The notes beneath the pieces are model-generated. The model was not told the origin of the DNA. It was given only the letters and a program-made list of their open reading frames with translations, and searched no databases. This document shows positions 1-5,509 of a stretch of DNA of 9,832 nt, piece by piece. Source of the stretch: Oligoflexia bacterium (GTDB taxonomy: Bacteria > Bdellovibrionota > Bdellovibrionia > Bdellovibrionales > UBA1609); assembly GCA_026914095.1 (NCBI GenBank), contig JAPPIY010000143.1:1-9832 (forward strand), written 5' to 3'. How positions within the stretch are numbered: the first letter of the stretch is position 1; every line of letters starts with the position of its first letter. Position numbers and translations under genes: made by a program.

Positions 1-9
1 TAACTCTTA

Positions 10-528
10 TTGTTACTCTTAACTTCAGTCCACTTTTTTAGCGCGCTTCAGAAGTATATTAGACGGCTTAATGCTTTATTTTTTTGCAGGAAGGGGCATC
101 CAACAGGAAGGATTCGCCTTTCAGGTATATGTTATCGTTTGCCGACTGAGGCGGAATGGGAGTGGGCTGTGAGAGCAGGGACAAAGACGGCGTATTTTTT
201 TGGGAATGATTCCTCTCAATTGGGGAGATATGCTATATATGGAAAGAACTCAATAGGGACGCGGGCTGTGAAAGGAGACAGAAGCCCTAATCCTTGGGGT
301 TTATATGATGTATATGGAAATGTTTGGGAGTGGGTTCAGGATGCTTGGCAGAGAGAATTGCCGGGGAAGAAAGATCCTTTGGTTACGACCGGATCCAACC
401 GTGTTGTTCGTGGCGGCAGTTGGAGCAACGACGCGAGGAGCCTGCGCTCGGCTTTTCGCCACGACGGCCACCCGAACTACGGGAACTACCGTGTTGGTTT
501 CCGCCTCGTGAGGACCCGTAACCCTTGA
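10..528 (+). CDS. FGE-sulfatase/SUMF1-like (C-type lectin fold) protein, C-terminal part; probable DGR target
   Basis: The 172 codons carry the C-terminal half of the formylglycine-generating-enzyme-like fold. YRLPTEAEWEWA lies at residues 42-53, NPWGLYDVYGNVWEW at about 94-108, and RVVRGGSW then VGFRLV at 131-138 and 162-167. Family resemblance begins only near residue 21 (LNALFFCRK). Residues 1-20 look non-homologous, the only start is TTG at 10, and an in-frame TAA occupies 1-3. The gene is therefore either 5'-truncated or frameshifted relative to a longer ancestor; full domains are usually above 200 residues. I see no catalytic cysteine pair of true FGEs, so a ligand-binding role is more likely than sulfatase maturation. 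This fold is a known DGR target, and the last 42 codons look like a variable region (separate entry). Family is certain from the motifs; expression and intactness are not. Confidence 0.75.
   Translation: MLLLTSVHFFSALQKYIRRLNALFFCRKGHPTGRIRLSGICYRLPTEAEWEWAVRAGTKTAYFFGNDSSQLGRYAIYGKNSIGTRAVKGDRSPNPWGLYDVYGNVWEWVQDAWQRELPGKKDPLVTTGSNRVVRGGSWSNDARSLRSAFRHDGHPNYGNYRVGFRLVRTRNP
400..525 (+). other. Putative DGR variable region (VR) at the 3' end of the FGE-like gene
   Basis: Between 412 and 525 I count 74 G/C of 114 bases, far above the surrounding AT-rich DNA. The invariant scaffold (GGSW, AR, RSA, P, VGFRLV) is interrupted by codons at 424-432, 439-444, 454-456, 460-471 and 475-489. Almost all of these end in C (AGC, AAC, GAC, CAC, GGC, TAC), which is what adenine-specific mutagenesis of AAC codons in a template repeat produces. 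The region ends at the stop codon and is followed at once by a hairpin, the usual DGR layout. The matching template repeat and reverse transcriptase are not in this window, so the call rests on composition, codon pattern and fold. Confidence 0.6.
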
Positions 529-543
529 TCCCTTTACCCTTTG

Positions 544-570
544 TAAGCCCAGCCTAAGAGGCTGGGCTTA
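544..570 (+). terminator. Perfect 12-bp hairpin after the VR (terminator and/or DGR homing cruciform)
   Basis: TAAGCCCAGCCT at 544-555 pairs perfectly with AGGCTGGGCTTA at 559-570 around a 3-nt AAG loop, followed by TCTTT. It starts 15 bp after the stop codon. The shape fits a Rho-independent terminator. It also fits the short GC-rich hairpin that sits just 3' of the VR in studied DGRs and promotes target recognition. The U tract is short, so the second role deserves weight. Confidence 0.65.
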
Positions 571-579
571 TCTTTGCCA

Positions 580-620
580 GCCTGTGAAGCCCGCAAGCGA
601 TAGCTCGCTGGCTCACAGGC
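580..620 (+). repeat. Second strong bulged hairpin
   Basis: GCCTGTGA (580-587) pairs with TCACAGGC (613-620), GCC (589-591) with GGC (610-612), and AGCGA (596-600) with TCGCT (605-609). The loop is TAGC, with a 1-nt and a 4-nt bulge on the 5' side. The 16 base pairs in 41 nt are too many to be chance in AT-rich DNA. There is no U tract after it, so it is not a simple terminator. Its role is unknown; a repeat element or a structured RNA are the options. Confidence 0.5.
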
Positions 621-634
621 CCCGCGATTAAGCC

Positions 635-775
635 TTGGTCTTGTGTATTTATGCCCGCCTAAAAAAGCTCTCAGTTTTGTGTTAGTCTTTCGTATTTAGG
701 CCCGCCTTAAAGGATTCTCAATTTATGTTGGTCTTTCGTATTTGCTACGCGCCTTAAAGAGTTTCTCAAATTTGA
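635..775 (+). repeat. Three imperfect tandem repeats of 46-47 bp
   Basis: Units begin at 635, 682 and 728. Each has the form TTRGTCTTTCGTATTT, then a GCCCGCC-like block and TTAAAG, then TTCTCA and a T/A-rich end. The second unit is closest to the consensus; the third has a changed block (GCTACGCGCC). No open reading frame crosses them. This is a small degenerate minisatellite. Confidence 0.55.
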
Positions 776-924
776 GGGTGATATTGCTGGTTGGTTGAGC
801 TTTTTATCTCATCTGATTCCGCCTTTTCTTATCAGCTTGAACAAATGAAGATAAACCGTTCTGAATTTGAATTTTTGAGTTTCTTTTTTCAAAAACTAAA
901 AGAAGATTAGTTTAAAGGAACAAG

Positions 925-1080
925 GCGAAGTTAAGTCTATAATTCCCGAAATTTCCGACCTAACTGTCGTTTCCTGCGAAAGCCTGTCCTCGTGAAAACA
1001 TGGATGCAGGAAGCCAGTTAAACCCCGAACACCTAAACAGAATCGCTATATAATTCTCCGAAATTCAAATAGGATTGAGA
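925..1080. repeat. Dispersed palindromic repeat, copy A
   Basis: The element starts with GTTAAGTCTATAATTCCCGA (930-949). Its centre is a long hairpin: TAACTG 961-966 with CAGTTA 1015-1020, and TTCCTGC 971-977 with GCAGGAA 1006-1012. The hairpin surrounds the core CGAAAGCCTGTCCTCGTGAA (977-996). The element ends with TTCAAATAGGATTGAG (1064-1079). The same three modules recur at 2355-2558 and 8249-8402, so this is one family. No protein is encoded. A MITE-like or REP-like element is the best description. Confidence 0.6.
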
Positions 1081-1233
1081 CACTTAAATAAGACTTTAGT
1101 CTGTGAAAAAGGCCTGCGCAGTGAGCAAATTTCCTTTATAAAACAGGTTTTTTGCTCAAAAGAGCGGGAAAATAGAAAATAAATATGAAATTTAAAGTTT
1201 TATTTTTATAGAACCGATAAGTTTAATGAAAAG
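1081..1233 (+). other. Upstream region of the lipoprotein gene with alternative inverted repeats
   Basis: TGAGCAAA at 1122-1129 is complementary to TTTGCTCA at 1151-1158. GCTC inside the latter (1154-1157) can instead pair with GAGC at 1162-1165. A weak -10-like TATAGA lies at 1207-1212, without a convincing -35. No gene is visible here. Confidence 0.25.
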
Positions 1234-1258
1234 CTTAAAAAACCAAACGGTTTTTAAG
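1234..1258 (+). promoter_or_regulatory. Hairpin in the 5' leader directly before the ribosome binding site
   Basis: CTTAAAAAACC (1234-1244) pairs with GGTTTTTAAG (1249-1258) with one unpaired A and a 4-nt loop. It ends one base before the GAGGAG Shine-Dalgarno (1260-1265). Such a position could affect translation initiation or protect the message; which of these applies cannot be told from sequence. Confidence 0.4.
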
Positions 1259-1271
1259 TGAGGAGTGAATG

Positions 1272-2345
1272 ATGATAAATTTAAAATTTAAAAGTCTTAT
1301 TGTATTGCTAGCTTTATTGCTGGGTTGCACGGGATATGTGCCGCCTGCAAATTATCCTCCTAATAACAATCAGGGTTATCGCCCTAATAATCCCGGTTAT
1401 CCTCCCAATAACAATCCGGGTTATCCTCCTTATTATAATGGTCCTATCCAAACACTCCCTTCTGTAGGTCCTAGAGATGATTCAGATTATACAAGAAGAA
1501 GAACAGAAGACCCGGATCGAGACTCTACTTTAAGCCGGGCAAAAAAAGGAGATTCTTGTGAGAATGAAAGATCGAATCATGAATGTTATGATCTCTGTAA
1601 AGAAATGTATAGACGAAAGGATGACAAAGAAGAGTGCGCGGAGCTGACTCCAGATAATATTACAGCTATATATGATGTTTGGACAGCGCTTAAAACGGGG
1701 CGATTGAGCAACTTAGAGGGTATTGATGAGGAGCCTTTGGATTGGTTTATTAATGTCTCTATCGCTGGTTTTGACTCTTTGATTAGGGACTATAGGAAAA
1801 GTGATGCGGAAGATGTGTTAATTTGGATTGCTGAAAATTCCGAAGTGGCGGAAGTTATGAGAGATGAGGATGATGATTTTGAAACTTTAGAAGAGCTTTT
1901 AAGCTTAGTGGATCGGTTTGAGCTGGATACAGTGGAAAATCCTTTTATTGAAGAGATAGATAGAAAAACTTTGTTTGAATATGCTATAAATACAGGAAAT
2001 GATACAGCTATGGATTATTTTTTAGATTATTTTTTGCAAACCCATAAAAGTTGCAGAAGGGATAATATAACAGTGGCTTGTCTGACAGTGATTTGCAAAA
2101 TAGGAGCTGGCATTGATGAAAGGGACAGGGAAAATCTCTTTAACTCTAATATCTTTTCAGATTTTGTTAAGGATATTATCAAAGATAAGATCAATGGAGC
2201 AGATAGCGCCAGCGGCGATAAATGGGTTAAAGGAACAGGCGAGTCAAAAATTGACAGCATCAATGACTTAGATGACAGCTGGGCTAGTTCTGATTGGGAT
2301 CCTGAAAATGCCAGCAAGCCGATTTGTGGCGGCTTAGTAGATTAA
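1272..2345 (+). CDS. Predicted lipoprotein with Pro/Asn/Gly/Tyr repeat and cysteine-rich body
   Basis: I do not recognise this family. Two ATGs occur in a row (1269 and 1272). The second is chosen because GAGGAG at 1260-1265 is then 6 nt away rather than 3. Residues 1-18 are a classic lipoprotein signal peptide (Lys near the start, then a Leu-rich stretch) with lipobox LLGC and lipidated Cys19. Residues about 27-57 are a repeat of YPPNNNPG-type units, likely an extended linker away from the membrane. A charged segment follows, then a mostly helical acidic body. Eight more cysteines lie at 96, 105, 109, 122, 261, 270, 275 and 352. The even number in an exported protein suggests disulfides. There is no clear partner: the gene stands alone between repeat-rich spacers. 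Secretion and lipidation are well supported; the function is unknown. Confidence 0.85.
   Translation: MINLKFKSLIVLLALLLGCTGYVPPANYPPNNNQGYRPNNPGYPPNNNPGYPPYYNGPIQTLPSVGPRDDSDYTRRRTEDPDRDSTLSRAKKGDSCENERSNHECYDLCKEMYRRKDDKEECAELTPDNITAIYDVWTALKTGRLSNLEGIDEEPLDWFINVSIAGFDSLIRDYRKSDAEDVLIWIAENSEVAEVMRDEDDDFETLEELLSLVDRFELDTVENPFIEEIDRKTLFEYAINTGNDTAMDYFLDYFLQTHKSCRRDNITVACLTVICKIGAGIDERDRENLFNSNIFSDFVKDIIKDKINGADSASGDKWVKGTGESKIDSINDLDDSWASSDWDPENASKPICGGLVD
1353..1442 (+). repeat. In-gene tandem repeat, units of 24/21 bp
   Basis: Four units start at 1353, 1377, 1398 and 1422, with lengths 24, 21, 24 and 21. They encode YPPNNNQG, YRPNNPG, YPPNNNPG and YPPYYNG. All lengths are multiples of three, so copy-number change would keep the frame and only alter linker length. 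Confidence 0.7.
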
Positions 2346-2354
2346 AAGTTTCCG

Positions 2355-2558
2355 TTTTATATACTGTCTGTTTGAATTTTGGATTTATTTTCCGTTGGTA
2401 TTCTGCAAAAGCTCAGATTGCCACTCAGCGACTTTCAGTCGCGAAGGGGTCAAAGCCTGTCCTTGTGAAAACGGGGGCCGAACTCGTTTTAAACTTCTCA
2501 TCTTTAAGCTTTTGAAAAAAGAAACTGAAAAACTCAGGAATTATAGACTTAACTTTGC
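2355..2558. repeat. Dispersed palindromic repeat, copy B
   Basis: The left module TATACTGTCTGTTTGAATTTT starts near 2358 and resembles the terminal arm of copy C. A perfect small hairpin GCGACT/AGTCGC lies at 2428-2442. The core AAGCCTGTCCTTGTGAAAAC spans 2453-2472. At 2534-2558 is the GGAATTATAGACTTAAC module, in opposite orientation to its counterpart in copy A. The complement of 2516-2531 also shares GTTTCTTTTTTCAAAA with 879-894. This explains the spacer between the lipoprotein and the first ATPase; I see no gene in it. Confidence 0.5.
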
Positions 2559-2677
2559 ATAAAGAATCTTCAAACTAAGGAAATGAAAGAGTTTTGAGCG
2601 ATTTCTCTGGGAAATAAATAAGGATAGAATTAAAACCAAGTATAAAGACTGTTAATTTAGGCTCATTTTTTATTAAG

Positions 2678-2738
2678 TGACTATTTTTTAATAAAGTCAT
2701 AAATAGACTTGACTATTTTTTAATAGAGTATATAATAG
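2678..2738 (+). promoter_or_regulatory. Direct repeat overlapping the ATPase promoter (possible operator pair)
   Basis: TGACTATTTTTTAATA followed by RAGT occurs at 2678 and again at 2710, a 32-bp period (three helical turns). The first copy is itself a near-dyad (TGACT near its start, AGTCA at its end). The second covers the -35 and spacer of the promoter. Two sites on one DNA face over a promoter suggest a regulator binding site; the repressor is not identified. Confidence 0.45.
2709..2736 (+). promoter_or_regulatory. Sigma70-type promoter, predicted leaderless start
   Basis: TTGACT at 2709-2714 and a perfect TATAAT at 2731-2736 are separated by 16 bp. The ATG of the downstream ATPase is only 7 nt after the -10 box, so transcription should begin at or next to the A of the start codon. 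No Shine-Dalgarno fits in AGCCATT. Confidence 0.7.
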
Positions 2739-2743
2739 CCATT

Positions 2744-3898
2744 ATGAGACGATTTATAGAAGCTCCTATTAAAAAAGATTTATCCAAAAAAATGGTTTTT
2801 TTAGGAGGTCCTAGGCAAGTTGGAAAAACAACTTTAGCTCAAAACATTTTGAAGAATTTTCCCTATAAAAAAATGAAGACAGGCTTATACCTTAATTGGG
2901 ATTTTGATGAAGACAGATATGGGATAATAAATAAAAAATGGGATGAGGATCATGAATTGATTGTTTTAGATGAACTTCATAAATACCGTTTGTGGAAAAA
3001 CTGGATTAAAGGGATTTATGATAAAACTCATTTTCTGCATAAATTTTTAATAACAGGAAGCGCCCGATTGGATGTCTATCGGAGAGGGGGAGATTCTTTA
3101 TTGGGCCGGTATCATTATTGGCGTCTTCATCCTTTTACATTGGATGAGCTTCCTCCTAGAATGACTCAAAAAGAAGGTTTTAAGAGGTTAATGAGTGTGG
3201 GGGGCTTTCCTGAGCCTTTCTTGGATGGAAGCGAGTCATCCGCCCGCAGGTGGAGGAGAGAGCGTTTTGATAGAATTTTGAAAGAGGATGTTAGAGATAT
3301 AGAGTTTGTGAAAAAAATACAGGATATGACTTTATTTGTTGATTTGCTTCGCAGGAATGGCGGACAACTGACTGTTTTGTCAAATATGGCGAATTCTATA
3401 CAAATATCTCCGAGAACAGCTAAGTTATGGTTGGAAATTTTAAATAGAATGTATCTTTGCTTTTCCGTTTGGCCCTATACAAAAAGCTTGTCCCGCGCGG
3501 TCCAAAAACCTCCTAAGGTTTATTTTTTTGATAATGGAGATCTTATTATTGAAAAGGATAAAGGGCCTCGTTTTGAGAATATGGTAGCCACTCATCTTCT
3601 CAAAAAAATTCATTATTTGGAAGATGCCAAAGGCTTTAGTTTTGAACTCAAATATCTGAGAGACAAAGAATCTAGGGAAGTGGATTTTGTTTTATTAAAA
3701 GACAACAAGTTATTTGCTTTGGTAGAGGCAAAGCTCTCTGATAATAAAATTTCTAGTTCTCTTAAATATTATTCCGAAAAATTAAAGCCTAAGCATTCCA
3801 TTCAAATAGTAGCTGAATTGAAACAGGAATATAAACAAAATAACTGCCGTGTCCTTGAGCTTTCAACCGCTCTAAAAGCGCTGTTTTCAAATGTGTGA
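2744..3898 (+). CDS. AAA-family ATPase with C-terminal DUF4143 (PD-(D/E)XK-like) domain, copy 1
   Basis: The 384 residues have the full layout of the AAA+/DUF4143 family: Walker A GGPRQVGKTT at 21-30, Walker B ELIVLDEL at 71-78, and the LITGSARLD sensor motif at 102-110. The family motif GDSLLGRYHYWRLHPF lies at 116-131, followed by a winged-helix-like middle around 200-240. The C-terminal nuclease-fold-like core has RFENMVATHLL at 276-286, REVDF at 311-315 and EAK at 328-330. Length is normal for the family, whose biochemical role is poorly known; the EVD...ExK pattern resembles PD-(D/E)XK enzymes, but activity is not shown by sequence. ATG 2744 is fixed by the promoter just upstream, and the message is probably leaderless. 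A diverged paralogue follows 204 bp downstream in the same direction. Confidence 0.9.
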   Translation: MRRFIEAPIKKDLSKKMVFLGGPRQVGKTTLAQNILKNFPYKKMKTGLYLNWDFDEDRYGIINKKWDEDHELIVLDELHKYRLWKNWIKGIYDKTHFLHKFLITGSARLDVYRRGGDSLLGRYHYWRLHPFTLDELPPRMTQKEGFKRLMSVGGFPEPFLDGSESSARRWRRERFDRILKEDVRDIEFVKKIQDMTLFVDLLRRNGGQLTVLSNMANSIQISPRTAKLWLEILNRMYLCFSVWPYTKSLSRAVQKPPKVYFFDNGDLIIEKDKGPRFENMVATHLLKKIHYLEDAKGFSFELKYLRDKESREVDFVLLKDNKLFALVEAKLSDNKISSSLKYYSEKLKPKHSIQIVAELKQEYKQNNCRVLELSTALKALFSNV

Positions 3899-4037
3899 AA
3901 ACAATTTTTAAAGAGTTTTTTTTGAAGTTCTTTTTTGTTTTTATTTGTAATTTTTTGAAAAAGAGTCTGAAAATTAAGCGGCTTTTTCCGTTTTCTGCGT
4001 GTATTACCTAAAAAGACCTCTATTCCAGAAAAGTCAC

Positions 4038-4067
4038 GACTAAACAGACCTATAGGTCATTTTAGTC
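4038..4067. promoter_or_regulatory. 30-bp near-perfect palindrome upstream of the second ATPase
   Basis: A central 12-bp perfect palindrome GACCTATAGGTC (4047-4058) is flanked by perfect outer arms GACTAAA (4038-4044) and TTTAGTC (4061-4067), with only two unpaired bases on each side. The lack of a loop favours a dimeric protein binding site or cruciform over a terminator, although TTTATTTTATTT follows. It lies 35 bp before the next ATG. Confidence 0.6.
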
Positions 4068-4102
4068 TTTATTTTATTTCAAGTTTGTTGTAAGGTAAGA
4101 GT

Positions 4103-5239
4103 ATGAAACTGCTTTTAAACCGTTATTTGTCTTCTCATTTAAAAGAAGATTTGAAACATAAAATTTTAATTATTACGGGGCCTAGACAGTGCGGCAAAAC
4201 CACATTGTCAAAAAATTTAGGTCTGTCTTTTGATTATTTAAACTATGACGAAAGAGAGCATCATAAGATTTTAATAGAAAAATCTTGGGATAGAGAAAAA
4301 AAATATATCATTTTTGATGAGCTTCACAAAAAATCGGGCTGGAAACTGTGGCTTAAAGGAATTTATGATACAGAAGGTCTGCCCCCAGGACTTTTAATAA
4401 CAGGAAGCGCTCGTTTAGATACTTATAAAAAAATGGGAGATTCTCTGGCGGGCCGTTTTTTTCATTTTCGCCTGCATCCTTTTGATATAAAAGAAGTTGT
4501 AAAATTAAATCTCTGCTCTCATAAAACAGCTCTAACAAAGTTGTTAAACTTTAGCGGTTTTCCTGAGCCTTTTTTGAGATCTGCAAATTCTTTTTATGGA
4601 AAGTGGAAAAAATCACAATTGGATATTATTTTAAAACAAGATCTTCTCACTGTGGAGAATATTAAAATTCTTTCTTCCATAGAGACGCTGGTTCAACTAT
4701 TGAGAGATCGAGTGGGTTCTCCTATCTCTTACTCTTCTTTGGCTGAAGACTTAAACTGCTCTGCTAAAACTGTAAAAAGCTGGCTGATAATTTTAGAAAA
4801 CCTCTACATTATATTTAAAGTCACTCCTTGGAATAAAAATATAGCTCGCTCTCTTATTAAATCTCCTAAGTATTATTTTTATGATATAGCGTTGGTAAGG
4901 AATAAATCGTTAAGGCTTGAAAATTTAGTTGCCTGCTCTTTTTTAAAAGAGATTCACTTTTGTCAAGATATAAAAGGTGAAGACATGGGTTTGTTTTATT
5001 TGAGAAACAAGGATAAAAAGGAAGTGGATTTTTTAATTGTAAAAGACAATAAACCTCAGCTTTTATGTGAGGTGAAACAATCTGAAGATCAGCCTTCTGA
5101 AGCTTTAAAATATTTTTCAAAATCATTTAAAAATATAAAGTTTGTTCAATTGGCGCAAAATATAAAAAGAGAGAAGACTTATCCCAATGGAATACAAATC
5201 CGTTTGGCCAGTTCATGGCTGTCTAAACTTAAACTTTAG
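4103..5239 (+). CDS. AAA-family ATPase with C-terminal DUF4143 (PD-(D/E)XK-like) domain, copy 2
   Basis: This is a 378-residue paralogue of the preceding ATPase with the same order of motifs: Walker A TGPRQCGKTT at 25-34, Walker B YIIFDEL at 68-74, GSARLD at 101-106 and GDSLAGRFFHFRLHPF at 112-127. The winged-helix-like part is at about 195-240, RLENLVACSFL at 271-281, KEVDF at 306-310 and EVK at 323-325. The two proteins match clearly at motifs but differ elsewhere, so the duplication is old or they were acquired separately. AAGG at 4092-4095 is 7 nt from the ATG and serves as ribosome binding site, unlike copy 1. The 30-bp palindrome upstream suggests separate control. Motif residues are all intact. 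Function is unknown beyond ATP binding. Confidence 0.9.
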   Translation: MKLLLNRYLSSHLKEDLKHKILIITGPRQCGKTTLSKNLGLSFDYLNYDEREHHKILIEKSWDREKKYIIFDELHKKSGWKLWLKGIYDTEGLPPGLLITGSARLDTYKKMGDSLAGRFFHFRLHPFDIKEVVKLNLCSHKTALTKLLNFSGFPEPFLRSANSFYGKWKKSQLDIILKQDLLTVENIKILSSIETLVQLLRDRVGSPISYSSLAEDLNCSAKTVKSWLIILENLYIIFKVTPWNKNIARSLIKSPKYYFYDIALVRNKSLRLENLVACSFLKEIHFCQDIKGEDMGLFYLRNKDKKEVDFLIVKDNKPQLLCEVKQSEDQPSEALKYFSKSFKNIKFVQLAQNIKREKTYPNGIQIRLASSWLSKLKL

Positions 5240-5509
5240 GTCTGTGGGTGGAATAAATCCCATTTTATACCCTTTCTGCGAGCGGAGCTTTTACCGAAAT
5301 CTGTCCAACTTTTAGCAGGGCGCAGTCCGCTTTTTGATTTTAGAAAAAATATAAAAAAAAGCTTTCTTGAAAATAAATGAGTCTTTTAATAATAAGATGG
5401 CTAGCTACTCCAAAAGACTACTGCAAGAAAAAATAATTAAGCTACATTTTTGAGCTTTTTAATCTCTTTTTTATTATCTTCATCTTGAAGTTTAACATAC
5501 TTTCTCTAG
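5240..5509. other. Gene-poor spacer with two inverted repeats
   Basis: AGCGGA (5281-5286) is complementary to TCCGCT (5326-5331), followed by TTTTGATTTT; the loop is too long for a confident terminator of the second ATPase. AGTCTTTT (5380-5387) pairs with AAAAGACT (5412-5419). On the minus strand 5435-5506 reads as about 23 open codons ending in TAA (RKYVKLQDEDNKKEIKKL), without a start, possibly the tail of a lost gene. Confidence 0.3.

Noticed and set aside
305..521. Short open frames overlapping the FGE-like gene
   Set aside because: Alternate frames of a gene whose motifs are clear in another frame; the GC-rich variable region lengthens them by removing stops.
400..525. GC-rich segment as recent horizontal transfer
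   Set aside because: The shift coincides exactly with the C-terminal variable module and stop codon, which fits DGR-type composition better than an insertion.
635..775. CRISPR array
   Set aside because: The units are contiguous tandem repeats without unique spacers of constant length and without cas genes nearby.
845..910. 21-codon frame MKINRSEFEF...
   Set aside because: Part of it (GTTTCTTTTTTCAAAA) recurs in the complement of copy B, so it is more likely repeat sequence than a small gene; no Shine-Dalgarno.
2027..2317. Minus-strand frame of 96 codons
   Set aside because: Lies entirely within the lipoprotein gene on the opposite strand and has a low-complexity Leu/Ser composition.
2324..2515. 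63-codon plus-strand frame after the lipoprotein
   Set aside because: It runs through repeat copy B and overlaps the lipoprotein end; no ribosome binding site and no protein-like features.
5376..5450. Possible tRNA or structured RNA around the AGTCTTTT/AAAAGACT pair
   Set aside because: No cloverleaf, no T-loop consensus and the loop is too long.
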